Shown here: positions 43,074 to 51,562 of the stretch, in pieces | Position numbering within the stretch: the stretch's first letter is position 1 | How the letters are laid out: the number at the start of each line of letters is the position of its first letter | Source of the DNA: Niabella sp. | GTDB taxonomy: Bacteria; Bacteroidota; Bacteroidia; Chitinophagales; Chitinophagaceae | Direction of reading: 5' to 3' | DNA length: 64,000 nucleotides | Assembly (NCBI RefSeq): GCF_030150205.1 | Contig: NZ_JASLGT010000030.1 | Location: forward strand, 124,001 to 188,000 | The notes under the pieces: generated by a model | Seen by the model: the letters and a program-made list of their open reading frames with translations, nothing else | What the model was told of the DNA's origin: nothing | Database searches by the model: none | Program-made: the position numbers and the translations under genes

Positions 43074-45092
43074 TTATTCATTTGTTGCCTGGAAAATTTT
43101 CGAGTATATTTTGTTGCCGTCTTTGTCTACCTGGCCGATCCGTACAAACAATTTCCCGTTTTCATGAAGCTGCGGGTTGTTGTTCTTACTGCAGGAATAA
43201 AGAACAGCGGCTGCAGTTATAGCGGCGGGGATCCATAAAAACCATTTGCGGCGTTTGAATCCCATACCCAGCAGCCCGGTTACCAATACCCCGGCAGTGC
43301 CAAGAGGGATCGCATTTGCTGCAATGGAAAATGCATAGGATTGATTTTCGCTGGTATTGCCATTATTGGCTTTAGATAGTACTTCACCGATCTTTACAAA
43401 ATGTTGTCCGTCTGCAGAAGCCTCTATTTCAAAATGATGGTTATTGGTTTCTTCCAGGCTTTCCCAGTTAACCTGTAAGATACCGTTGCGGATGCGGGCA
43501 TTTACAGCGCCAAACACCACCGGTAGTGGCTGGGCCCAGGTAACGGAGTAGGATACGGGTATGCTTTGCGCACCTGCCCTGTCTTTAAAGGCGTATTGGA
43601 AACTAACGGAAGTACTGCCGCTGCCGTTGGGGATAACGCTTAGTTTAGCCGCATCAAAGTTGGGGATCTCCGTTCCGGAAACAATAGCCACTGGTCCTGC
43701 GCCAAAATCATACATCAGGGTTCCATTGGCCGGGGCAGCTGTAAGTACAAAAGTGCTGGTAACCGTGCTTCCGCCAAGGTTGCCGTCTTCTGCATCCGTA
43801 CCATTGGGTGCTGTAGGCCTGGTACCGGTATTGGAACCGCCAACAGCTCCGTTCAGCGGGATCGGTGTGCCGGCCTTCGGTTGGTAATTGAGTACATAAG
43901 ACACCGGGTTGGCTACCGGGATCTGCTGTAGCCCGATGTTAAGACCGGAGATGTCGGCAGCCGTATTGTTAAAGCGAATGATCCCATCCGGACTTCCGGT
44001 TTGGAGGGCCGGGTTTCCACCGCCGTTTTCACTTACAACGGAGCTGCCGGGCGGTGTGGAGGCGGTGGCAGGACCCGGATCGCCGATGTTCAGGTTCTGG
44101 GTAGAAAGGGTGGCTTTCAGCCCGATGTCGCCGGCAGCGTATGGTATTTCCGTGTCAAAAACATAGTTGCCATTGGCATCTACCGGGGCTTTGGCAATGA
44201 CCTTGCCGGTATTATCGGTAATGTATACATATAAGGGCGTAGTGGTGCCATTAACGCCGGTTTCGGTTCCGTCCAGGATACCGTTGGCATTGTTGTTGTT
44301 GAAGATGGTGCCGGATAAGTTAACCGCCCGCATTTCGATGAGGAGATCGTCAATCGTAAGGTCGTTACCGGCATTACTGTTTACACCGGTGTTATCAGCG
44401 TTGTAAAAGTTAAATACCAGCTGGGCGGGCGCTGCGCTTGCGGGTAATGTAAATGCCGAGGTAAGGTTTTGCCAGGAAAGATTGTTCCGGTTAGCCGTAG
44501 CGCGGGGCAGGACCCAGGTAGTTATCTGGGGCTGGCCATTTACGGTAGCATTGTACTTTGTACCGGTTCCATTGGCATTATCGCGTACGGAAATACCGAT
44601 ATATCCTTCTTTGTAAGTGTTCCCGGAACCGTTACCGGAGGGCCGGGTAGCCAGGTCGTAATGGAGTATATTGGCAGCCCAGAAATTGATCCGGTAGGTA
44701 GCACCGGGTATATTCAGCTGGCTGGTGCTGTATACATAATAACTGCCGCTGAATTCCCCGGTTTTTGCGGTGTTGGCGTTTATGATCATCATATACCCGG
44801 AGCCGGTGGTATGGTCGCCGGTGTTTTGCCAGGCATTCTGGTTAACACCGGAAGTGGCAAAATCATCTACCAGGTCGGGGTTGGTTGCTACCGCATACTG
44901 TCCGTCGTTTACGGGGTTTGCGGTCTTCACCGCATAGTCTGTTGTGCCCGGACTGATAAGCCCTGCAGGGTTGGTGCTGATGGGAGGGCCCGGCGTTCCG
45001 AAGTCTTCCGATAAAAGGGTCTTATACTTTTGTGCCGTTAAGGCCAGCGTGCTGAATACGCCAAATGTAAAGATCAGTAAGGTTTTTAACAT
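43074..45092 (-). CDS. Large secreted adhesin-like protein with hydrophobic C-terminal insert
   Basis: A 672-residue exported protein with signal MLKTLLIFTFGVFSTLALTA. A jelly-roll-like domain (30-230: AWQNTGDHTTGSGYMMIINA, ITTWVLPR) is followed by an SdrD/CnaB-like module (SGTIFNNNNANGILDGTETG) and a Ser/Thr/Gly/Pro-rich stretch. The C-terminus begins like the common Bacteroidota pre-sorting domain (LPVVFGAVNARIRNGILQVN, HHFEIEASADGQHFVKIGEV) and ends FVRIGQVDKDGNKIYSKIF. Between these strands sits about 55 hydrophobic residues with two helices and RRK (GVLVTGLLGMGFKRRKWFLW) plus a Cys (LYSCSKNNN). This may anchor the protein. An ATG two codons upstream is possible. Confidence 0.85.
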   Translation of the reverse strand: MLKTLLIFTFGVFSTLALTAQKYKTLLSEDFGTPGPPISTNPAGLISPGTTDYAVKTANPVNDGQYAVATNPDLVDDFATSGVNQNAWQNTGDHTTGSGYMMIINANTAKTGEFSGSYYVYSTSQLNIPGATYRINFWAANILHYDLATRPSGNGSGNTYKEGYIGISVRDNANGTGTKYNATVNGQPQITTWVLPRATANRNNLSWQNLTSAFTLPASAAPAQLVFNFYNADNTGVNSNAGNDLTIDDLLIEMRAVNLSGTIFNNNNANGILDGTETGVNGTTTPLYVYITDNTGKVIAKAPVDANGNYVFDTEIPYAAGDIGLKATLSTQNLNIGDPGPATASTPPGSSVVSENGGGNPALQTGSPDGIIRFNNTAADISGLNIGLQQIPVANPVSYVLNYQPKAGTPIPLNGAVGGSNTGTRPTAPNGTDAEDGNLGGSTVTSTFVLTAAPANGTLMYDFGAGPVAIVSGTEIPNFDAAKLSVIPNGSGSTSVSFQYAFKDRAGAQSIPVSYSVTWAQPLPVVFGAVNARIRNGILQVNWESLEETNNHHFEIEASADGQHFVKIGEVLSKANNGNTSENQSYAFSIAANAIPLGTAGVLVTGLLGMGFKRRKWFLWIPAAITAAAVLYSCSKNNNPQLHENGKLFVRIGQVDKDGNKIYSKIFQATNE

Positions 45093-45160
45093 GTGCATTG
45101 CATTTTATTTTAGGAGATCCGTTTGCAAAACTAGCATAGCCTTTCCCGCAAGGGGTGCCG

Positions 45161-45192
45161 CATCGTCTCTTATTTGTTGTGTGTTTGTCTCT
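45161..45192 (-). promoter_or_regulatory. Paired AGAGACAAA box, site C
   Basis: On the minus strand AGAGACAAAC (45192-45183), twelve bases, then AGAGACGATG (45170-45161); period 22. It lies 69-100 bp upstream of the adhesin-like gene start, in sense orientation, a fitting operator position. Confidence 0.5.
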
Positions 45193-45330
45193 TTAGATAG
45201 AAGACGGCGCTGTTCAGGAAACAGAAAGAACATCGGCTTCCTTTTTTTGTGTTTAGCGGCAGGATAAAGAATGGAGCTGCCGGCGACGGAGCGGGCAATA
45301 TGCCAGGGATCCCCGGCCCAGGCCATAAAA

Positions 45331-45360
45331 AGAGACAAATTCCCAATAATAGAGACAAAT
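45331..45360 (+). promoter_or_regulatory. Paired AGAGACAAA box, site D
   Basis: Two perfect copies of AGAGACAAAT (45331-45340, 45351-45360), period 20, reading rightwards toward the small membrane protein gene at 45477. Confidence 0.55.
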
Positions 45361-45476
45361 GCGAAAGCTGTTAGCAGCAATGGATTCCGGCGTTTTTATG
45401 ATCTTCGTATATTTATGAAATGGGGGAATGCTGTTGTGTATACAGGCACTCATCTGGGGTGAAAGATAAAAATGGT

Positions 45477-45653
45477 ATGAAATTTACTAACCTGTTCGTT
45501 ATCGTTGGCACAACAACGTTGCTGGTTCTTTTGTGTTCGGTTGTTCGCAATGCAATAAAAGGGAAGGAAGGCCTGGCCAACTGGCAAATCGTCCTGTTAA
45601 TCATTGGTGTGATCGGTGTTGTTTACCCCGTTTGCAAACAGCTTTTTGAGTAA
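45477..45653 (+). CDS. Small two-helix membrane protein (58 aa)
   Basis: A 58-residue protein from the ATG at 45477: MKFTNLFVIVGTTTLLVLLC, a short basic loop (RNAIKGKEGLANW), then QIVLLIIGVIGVVYPVCKQL. Two transmembrane helices with a positively charged loop make an inner-membrane hairpin. The frame is open further upstream, but the chosen start begins the first helix. No family recognised. It lies between the adhesin-like gene and the fucosidase, behind the perfect AGAGACAAAT pair. Confidence 0.65.
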   Translation: MKFTNLFVIVGTTTLLVLLCSVVRNAIKGKEGLANWQIVLLIIGVIGVVYPVCKQLFE

Positions 45654-45867
45654 AGATAAAGAGAGGCGCCTGCGTTGCATTGGAGATGGAATATTTAATG
45701 GCAGGTGCCGGCAGGAATGAAAATTGGAGTACGCGTTATTGTGAAAATAGTTGCCGCGCCTCCTCAATTAGGGATAAAATGCGCATGCAACAGGATCCGT
45801 TACCTTGCACCTGCTTTTTGCCCGGGACGGCCTCTGTCTGATTTACACGATACAAAAGCGGATCTAT

Positions 45868-47316
45868 ATGAAAATAATATGCAGCCTGTTGTTAACCATT
45901 CTTTTTTTGCAGGGAACGTTTGCTCAAAAGTATGAAGCAAACTGGGCCTCGCTCAATACCCGTAAAATGCCGGAATGGTTTCATAAGGATAAGTTCGGTA
46001 TTTTTATTCACTGGGGGGTATATGCCGTTCCGGCTTATGCGCCCGTCAAAACTACCGGCGACGCCAGCTTTTCAGAATGGTACTGGTATTGGCTGAATAA
46101 AGGCGTAAAGGATTTTGTAAATTTCCACCAGAAACGCTATGGCGGCAGTTTTGAATATCCGCAGTTTGAGTCTATGTTCAACGCCGAGCTATTTGACCCG
46201 CAGCAATGGGCGGGGGTATTAAAACGGTCGGGGGCGCGCTACGTAGTACTTACCAGTAAACATCATGACGGATACTGCCTGTGGAACAGTGTGGAGGCCG
46301 ACCGGGCCTGGGGGCGTCCATGGAATGCGGTAACGGGCACTCCCAAACGCGACCTGCTGGGCGATCTTACCAACGCCGTGCGGGAGGCAGGGATGAAGAT
46401 GGGCTATTATTATTCCTTGTACGAATGGTTTAACCCCCTTTGGTTGCGTGATAAGAAGCAATATGTAACGGAGCATTTGTTTCCGCAGTTTAAGGATCTG
46501 GTAACCCGGTATAAACCCGCCCTTATTTTTTCTGATGGCGACTGGAGTTTAAAAGACACGGCATGGAAAAGTGAGGAGCTGCTGGGCTGGTTGTTCAACC
46601 AATCGCCCGTAGCAAAAGACGTAGTGATCAATGACCGTTGGGGAAGCAATGTCAACGGAAAATATGCGGCTACGTACCGGTCGTCTGAATACGGAACCGG
46701 CCTGGATGCCACCGTGATCTGGGAAGAAAGCCAGGGCATCGGGCATTCTTACGGTTACAACCGGAATGAGCAGCTGGAGGATTATAAAACCAGCCGGCAT
46801 CTGATCCTGATGCTGGCCGACGTGGTTTCACGAGGCGGCAACCTGCTGTTAGACATTGGGCCAACAGCAGACGGCCGCATACCGGTGATCATGCAACAAC
46901 GCCTGGCAGATATAGGTGCCTGGCTGGCAGTAAACGGAGAAGCGATTTATGACACACGTCCTTTTAAGCACGCCTGTCAATGGAGCAGCGGGAAGGTGCC
47001 GGAAAGAAAGCAACAGGTTTTATGGGCAAATTATAATATTGAAGAACTGGTAAAGCCAAAGACAGACACTGCTCATATTGAAATCTTTTTTACCACTAAA
47101 GGCAGGGATCTTTACTGCATATTACCGGCATATAAACCGGTACTGCAGATCCGGGACCTGCGGGTGCCTCCAAATGCCACGACGGAGATCTGTGGTATTC
47201 ATAAGGTTTTTAAGATCCGGAATAATGAGCAGGGCTGTTGGATCGATCTCTCTGCACTAAAACCCAGGGAGGCACCGGATGAACTATTGGTGTTGAAAAT
47301 TAAAAACGCCTGGTAA
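45868..47316 (+). CDS. Alpha-L-fucosidase (GH29), exported
   Basis: A 482-residue glycosidase with signal MKIICSLLLTILFLQGTFAQ. GH29 hallmarks: WFHKDKFGIFIHWGVYAVPA, RSGARYVVLTSKHHDGYCLW, GYYYSLYEWFNPL, and the nucleophile strand YKPALIFSDGDWS with Asp223. A shorter beta-sandwich follows (FFTTKGRDLYCILPAYKP). It removes L-fucose from glycans in the periplasm or at the surface. It is not inside the SusCD operon but lies 8 kb from it; a functional link is plausible but inferred. Confidence 0.95.
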   Translation: MKIICSLLLTILFLQGTFAQKYEANWASLNTRKMPEWFHKDKFGIFIHWGVYAVPAYAPVKTTGDASFSEWYWYWLNKGVKDFVNFHQKRYGGSFEYPQFESMFNAELFDPQQWAGVLKRSGARYVVLTSKHHDGYCLWNSVEADRAWGRPWNAVTGTPKRDLLGDLTNAVREAGMKMGYYYSLYEWFNPLWLRDKKQYVTEHLFPQFKDLVTRYKPALIFSDGDWSLKDTAWKSEELLGWLFNQSPVAKDVVINDRWGSNVNGKYAATYRSSEYGTGLDATVIWEESQGIGHSYGYNRNEQLEDYKTSRHLILMLADVVSRGGNLLLDIGPTADGRIPVIMQQRLADIGAWLAVNGEAIYDTRPFKHACQWSSGKVPERKQQVLWANYNIEELVKPKTDTAHIEIFFTTKGRDLYCILPAYKPVLQIRDLRVPPNATTEICGIHKVFKIRNNEQGCWIDLSALKPREAPDELLVLKIKNAW

Positions 47317-47574
47317 GGATTTTTTGAAACAACGGAAGTTTGCCCCGGCCTGGACTGTATTTAGCCTAATAAATAAAACCCATTTACGTTGCCTGGATGA
47401 TTCCGTAAAGACCGCTCTGCTACGGTCGGGGTAACGGTAATCCTGCCCGCATGAGCGTACTGATTTTGTCATTGGCTACGCTGCATGACGGTAGCGTGAT
47501 TTGCTTTCATTACCATTGTCGGATGACATAAACCCCATTTCGTCACCCGGATTGTTCTTCTATACCTGGGGCAT
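47317..47574. other. Spacer after the fucosidase gene
   Basis: No gene is supported in this stretch or, apart from the features listed separately, up to 48100. Confidence 0.4.
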
Positions 47575-47602
47575 AAAAAACCCTGCCTAAGATTAAGCAG
47601 GG
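47575..47602 (-). terminator. Intrinsic terminator with no assigned gene
   Basis: Minus strand CCCTGC / GCAGGG stem, partly extended by TTA/TAG pairs, followed by TTTTTT. No minus-strand gene precedes it; the nearest upstream signal is site E, which suggests a lost gene or an RNA. Confidence 0.55.
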
Positions 47603-47861
47603 CCGGATTGATTAATCCTCTAAAATAAAACTGCATCTTTCGGTGCTATAAGGGATCACCTATGATTGCATATATCGCGTTCATAGGGCCTGTTATAGCT
47701 ATATTACATTTTGGTATTCACTATAGGTTCTGGTCCTGCGCACCTGTGATGGAAGGTAAACCCCTCCTCCGGTACAGGTGGCAGCACTTTAAAGCAACGG
47801 CCCGGTAAGTGTTTTCTTTCGAGGGCCAAATATCAAACTTGATTCGATAAACGTGTTGTGC

Positions 47862-47893
47862 GTTTGTCTCTTTTTTCTTGCTTGTTTGTAGAG
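47862..47893 (-). promoter_or_regulatory. AGAGACAAA box, site E
   Basis: Minus strand AGAGACAAACGCACAA (47871 leftwards), with CTCTACAAAC 22 bp upstream as a weak partner. About 40 bp around it resemble site B. No gene follows on the minus strand. Confidence 0.4.
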
Positions 47894-48100
47894 GCCACCG
47901 ATTTGATACAGGGCCGGTTCGCAGGTCCACCAATCCTGTTATCGTCGCGCCGGGCGCAGCCGAAGCATCCCTGTGATGCCAGGCGGCCCGAAGACTGAGC
48001 GACCATTCAACTGTGTGATGCCGCCCCAGGTGATGAAAGCCAATGGTTCATCGCTGCTGCCTGTTGCAGGCCTTTCGATATAGCTGTAGTGCTTTCAAAA

Positions 48101-48130
48101 AGAGACAAATAAGAAAATAAAAGAGATGTT
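48101..48130 (+). promoter_or_regulatory. Paired AGAGACAAA box, site F
   Basis: AGAGACAAAT (48101-48110) and AGAGATGTT (48122-48130), period 21. It lies 50-79 bp upstream of the small gene at 48180, in sense orientation. Confidence 0.5.
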
Positions 48131-48158
48131 TGAATAAGCCTGTTTTTGCGCTTGATTT

Positions 48159-48166
48159 TATTTTTG
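48159..48166 (+). promoter_or_regulatory. -7 box TATTTTTG
   Basis: TATTTTTG matches TAnnTTTG and ends 13 bp before the ATG at 48180. Site F lies just upstream. Confidence 0.4.
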
Positions 48167-48179
48167 TTCCGGGAAGTTT

Positions 48180-48338
48180 ATGAAACGCAATCCAGAAAAA
48201 ACGGAAATGTATATGTGTGTGGTGCGGAGGCAGAATGGTTTTCTGCTGATCCCGGTGCTTCATAACTACAGCCTTGTTGCCGGCATCAATGAAGTGACTG
48301 GCAACAGGATTGAAGCGCGATGGCATTGGGAGCAATAA
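48180..48338 (+). CDS. Small hypothetical protein (52 aa)
   Basis: A 52-residue frame: MKRNPEKTEMYMCVVRRQNG, then FLLIPVLHNYSLVAG and a C-terminal INEVTGNRIEARWHWEQ. Composition is protein-like and the frame is framed by a -7 box and a paired AGAGACAAA site. No family is recognised. It is predicted to be small, soluble and basic with a Trp-rich end. It may be missed by annotation because of its size. Confidence 0.5.
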   Translation: MKRNPEKTEMYMCVVRRQNGFLLIPVLHNYSLVAGINEVTGNRIEARWHWEQ

Positions 48339-48550
48339 GCCCCGGCTATTTGAAATTTACTAGAGGGACAAGAGTGGGTCTCCCGGTTTTTTTAGGCTAT
48401 GGTTTCCCCTCTTGCTTTTATAAACGGACAGAACCAGCAGGTACGGTCATTGGATCGGAAGATACTGCCGGCGGTCAGTGACCGGTTGACTTCTGCTTCA
48501 TTGAAAGGTGATCGCAGCCTGTATACCTTTACTACTATTATGTTCTTATT

Positions 48551-48781
48551 ATGACGGTACTTTTTAACAACAGGGAGAAGAAAGTTAAATTCAGCTCCGA
48601 AAAAAAACTAATTGAGTGGATGCGTAAACATGATCCCGAGCGTTCTAAAGATCTTTTCGATTTTATGGAGGGATACCAAAAACGTAAGTTCCTTTTTGAA
48701 AAGATCTATTTGCGTACGGATTCGATAGCAATATTTGTGTCGGACCTGGTTCGTCATCACATTATTTCTATTGTGAAATGA
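48551..48781 (+). CDS. Small hypothetical protein (76 aa)
   Basis: A 76-residue protein: MTVLFNNREKKVKFSSEKKL, then IEWMRKHDPERSKDLFDFME and a C-terminal half with IYLRTDSIAIFVSDLVRHH. It is highly charged with helical character, and the codons look genuine. No family recognised. It lies 82 bp upstream of the truncated FecR-like gene on the same strand. Confidence 0.55.
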   Translation: MTVLFNNREKKVKFSSEKKLIEWMRKHDPERSKDLFDFMEGYQKRKFLFEKIYLRTDSIAIFVSDLVRHHIISIVK

Positions 48782-48863
48782 ACGCAGGTGCCCATAGCGC
48801 TGCTATATGAGGTGTTGAACAGCTGGTTTTTATTGATGGATCGTAAACGTTTGGGAATATTAA

Positions 48864-49592
48864 ATGGTAAAGAATAAAATGGGGAAGCTTCCGCAGCCGG
48901 AGGAAGCCGGGCTTCCCTTGTTTTGCAGCAACTTCGAAGATCGGGCACATGTGCAGGCTGTTCCCGCTTTTATGGAAACGTCTTCGTTTTTTGAAAAGGA
49001 AGTTCCCGGGCTGCAATCGGAAGCGGTAACGGACCGTATGAGGTGGACCGCCTCCCATACCGGTAAAAGGCAAAACGCCGGTATGCAAAGCAACCTGGTG
49101 GCAGCGGTGGCCGTGGTACTGATCTTAATATCGATAGGGCTGCTTGCATTTAAAAATAACCCGGTTCAAAATGGAATGCAGCACATGACCATCCTGAACA
49201 AAGCGCAGGAATCGGAGGTGCAATTACCGGATGGTACCGGCGTGTGCCTCAGCGCCGGCAGCCGGTTGTCCTATAGCCGTGATTTTGGAACAGCCAGCCG
49301 GGAGGTAACCCTGGAAGGCGCCGCCTTTTTTGATGTAGCGGCCGATGCGGAACATCCCTTTATAGTGCATACAAAGGCCTTTGATATAGAGGCAGGGACG
49401 GCCGCCTTTAACCTGCGCGCTTATAAAGGGGCACCCGCCGGGCACATCACCTTACAGCGGGGACAAGCGGCCATTCAATTGAAAAACAACGGGGATAAAA
49501 AAATGATCCTGCAACCTGATGACAGCATCTCTGTTCCCAATACCTCCGAAGCGGCGGTGGAGGCATGCCCGGAGGAACAGTGTGTTCGCTAA
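48864..49592 (+). CDS. Truncated FecR-like anti-sigma protein
   Basis: A 242-residue protein with a cytoplasmic N-terminal 75 residues lacking a clear DUF4880 domain, a transmembrane helix at about 76-96 (AAVAVVLILISIGLLAF) and a periplasmic FecR domain: VQLPDGTGVCLSAGSRLSYS, REVTLEGAAFFDVAADAEHP, FIVHTKAFDIEAGTAAFNLR. It ends after that domain, so the C-terminal DUF4974 domain found in the full FecR at 52351 is absent. There is no sigma factor immediately upstream. It may be an orphan anti-sigma factor or a partial duplicate of the 52351 gene. Confidence 0.8.
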   Translation: MVKNKMGKLPQPEEAGLPLFCSNFEDRAHVQAVPAFMETSSFFEKEVPGLQSEAVTDRMRWTASHTGKRQNAGMQSNLVAAVAVVLILISIGLLAFKNNPVQNGMQHMTILNKAQESEVQLPDGTGVCLSAGSRLSYSRDFGTASREVTLEGAAFFDVAADAEHPFIVHTKAFDIEAGTAAFNLRAYKGAPAGHITLQRGQAAIQLKNNGDKKMILQPDDSISVPNTSEAAVEACPEEQCVR

Positions 49593-49712
49593 CAGGCGGC
49601 TGCAGGTTGCAGCATAGAGTCAGCTATATCAGCAGTAAAAACGCCGTTGCCTGTAATCTAAAGAGGGCAGCGTACCGGTGAATAATCTTTTTCCGGTCAG
49701 GGATTCAAAAAC

Positions 49713-49744
49713 AGATACAAATACACAAGTAAAAGTAGACGGAT
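49713..49744 (+). promoter_or_regulatory. Paired AGAGACAAA box, site G (degenerate)
   Basis: AGATACAAAT (49713-49722) and GTAGACGGAT (49735-49744), period 22, with the ACACAA extension after the first box. No gene follows on the plus strand before the repeat array. Confidence 0.4.
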
Positions 49745-49983
49745 TCGCTGTTCCGTTAGCATGCCGGCCGCTATTTTTGTAACGATGATCGAGGCTGCAA
49801 GTGGTAAAGATGGCAACCCTGTAACTGCAATCTGTACGGGTACAACGTTTTGCCCGTTTTTTAACCGTCTCAATGTGAACCGCCATAACCAAGTCCGCTG
49901 TGGTACAACCGGGTTTTCTAATGGCCCGGCATGCCCGGCGGCATTTTTGTAAAATCATTGCCGCCACAGCGCAATGAGCCAGC

Positions 49984-50795
49984 ATGCAACGGTTGTATTT
50001 CTTACAACCATTAGCAGCGCACCCATATTCCACAAGTCCTCCCAGTCCCCCGGCACGGTTTCTATTTCACGCAGCGGCGCAAAGAAGCTGCGGGCGCAGC
50101 ATTTGTGTTGCCGCAATGCAATCAGGCATTTCCCCGGCCTTAAGTCCCCGGTAGTACCGTCACCACTTACCCGATAAAAAACAAAGCTGCCATCTGTATC
50201 CGTATTTCAGTGCTTCTGTGGCTTCATTGCACACAACGGTTGTATTTCTCACAACCATTAGCAGCGCACCCATGTTCTACAAGTCCTCCCAGTTCCCCGG
50301 CACGGTTTCTATTTCACGCAGCGGCGCAAAGAAGCTGCGGGCGCAGCATTTGTGTTGCCGCAATGCAATCAGGCATTTCCCCGGCCTTAAGTCCCCGGTA
50401 GTACCGTCACCACTTACCCAATAAAAAACAAAGCTGCTATCTGTATCCGTGTTTCAGTGCTTCTGTGGCTTCATTGCACACAACAGTTGCATTTCTCACA
50501 ACCATTAGCAGCGCACCCATATTCCACAAGTCTTCCCAGTCCCCCGGCATGGTTTCTATTTTACGCAGCGGCGCAAAGAAGCTGCGGGCGCAGCATTTGT
50601 ATAGCCGCAATGCAATCAGGTATTTCCCCTGCCTCAAGTCCCTGGTAGTACCGTCACCACTTACCCAATAAAAAACAAAGCTGCTATCTGTGTCCGTGTT
50701 TCAGTGCTTCTGTGGCTTCATTGCACGCAACGGTTGCATTTCTTACAACAATTAGCAGCGCACCCATGTTCCACAAGTCCTCCCAGTTCCCCGGC
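49984..50795. repeat. 247-bp tandem repeat array, about 3.3 copies
   Basis: Copies are bounded by TGCTTCTGTG at 50211, 50458 and 50705, exactly 247 bp apart; a first copy begins near 49984 and the fourth is cut at 50795. Copies 2 and 3 differ at about 15 positions, 13 of them transitions. 247 is not a multiple of three, and the minus-strand frame open in one copy has a stop in another, so the unit is not coding. Copies 1 and 3, and 2 and 4, share variants, as if a two-unit block was duplicated. The array fills the gap downstream of the coiled-coil gene. Confidence 0.92.
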
Positions 50796-50812
50796 TCCTC
50801 AGCGGCTTCATC

Positions 50813-51421
50813 TTATCCCGCCCGCTTCATCGTCTGCCGGCCCTTCACAAACCGTCTTCCTTTTTGTTTTTGAAAAAGCCGTGCAACCGGTTGGGCCCGG
50901 GCAACCGGTTTAAGAGCTGCAGCCGGCTGCTCAGCCGCAGCCGGCGGAATCAAGGCCACCGGTTCGGGCTCAGCAGGAGCCACCGGCAGAGCAGGGGCAT
51001 CCGCCTGTAACAATCCGGCACAGCGTGCTTCCAGCTCCGCCTTAAATTGCTGGGCGTTCTTCAACGTTGCCACAATCTCGTCCAGGTCAAACTGCATGTC
51101 CAGGCGCTTTGGCTTGCTGTATCTTGCCAGGCGCAGTTCCAGGAATTCGATGCGGCATTTGGCCCGGCTTATATGATACTGGCATTCCTGGGTAGGAAGG
51201 CCCGCCAGAACCCAGGATAGCTTGTTATTCAGGAAGGAAATATCCAGGCGCAGGCTGCGGATTTCCTCCATTGCCCTGGCAACCATTTCCTGGTGTATTT
51301 CCAGCCGGTGTTCCAGGAAGTCTCTTTTCTTTTCCAGTTTTGCAATTTTTTTGGATACTGTTTTAATGGCGGTATCACAATCGGCGATCGTTAACAGCCC
51401 GGTTAAATCATAGATATTCAT
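50813..51421 (-). CDS. Coiled-coil protein with basic tail, unknown function
   Basis: A 202-residue protein. Residues about 15-135 are long amphipathic helices with heptads: TVSKKIAKLEKKRDFLEHRL, EEIRSLRLDISFLNNKLSWV, CRIEFLELRLARYSKPKRLD, EIVATLKNAQQFKAELEARC. An Ala/Pro/Glu-rich linker (PVAPAEPEPVALIPPAAAEQ) and a strongly basic tail (FQKQKGRRFVKGRQTMKRAG) follow. There is no signal peptide or membrane segment. No family recognised; a structural or nucleic-acid-associated role would fit. A paired AGAGACAAA site lies 142-169 bp upstream in sense orientation and the 247-bp array directly downstream. Confidence 0.75.
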   Translation of the reverse strand: MNIYDLTGLLTIADCDTAIKTVSKKIAKLEKKRDFLEHRLEIHQEMVARAMEEIRSLRLDISFLNNKLSWVLAGLPTQECQYHISRAKCRIEFLELRLARYSKPKRLDMQFDLDEIVATLKNAQQFKAELEARCAGLLQADAPALPVAPAEPEPVALIPPAAAEQPAAALKPVARAQPVARLFQKQKGRRFVKGRQTMKRAG

Positions 51422-51562
51422 AACGTTTCGTTTTAGGTTAAATTCATATAATGAATATACAATTTTTTTAATCTGAAAGCAACTATTTTTTGTTAAAAAT
51501 CAGCGCGCGGCGGAAATGGTTTTTACCGGCTGGTTTTAAAACCGTTCCCGGGAGTTATATGT

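Noticed and set aside
49984..50795. Diversity-generating retroelement: the minus strand of the array reads GDWEDLWNMGALLMVVRN, a little like a variable C-type lectin region.
   Set aside because: No reverse transcriptase or Avd gene is in the window, the copies differ by general transitions and not at adenines only, and the frame has stops in one copy.
49984..50795. CRISPR array
   Set aside because: The whole 247-bp unit is repeated; there are no short repeats with unique spacers and no cas gene.
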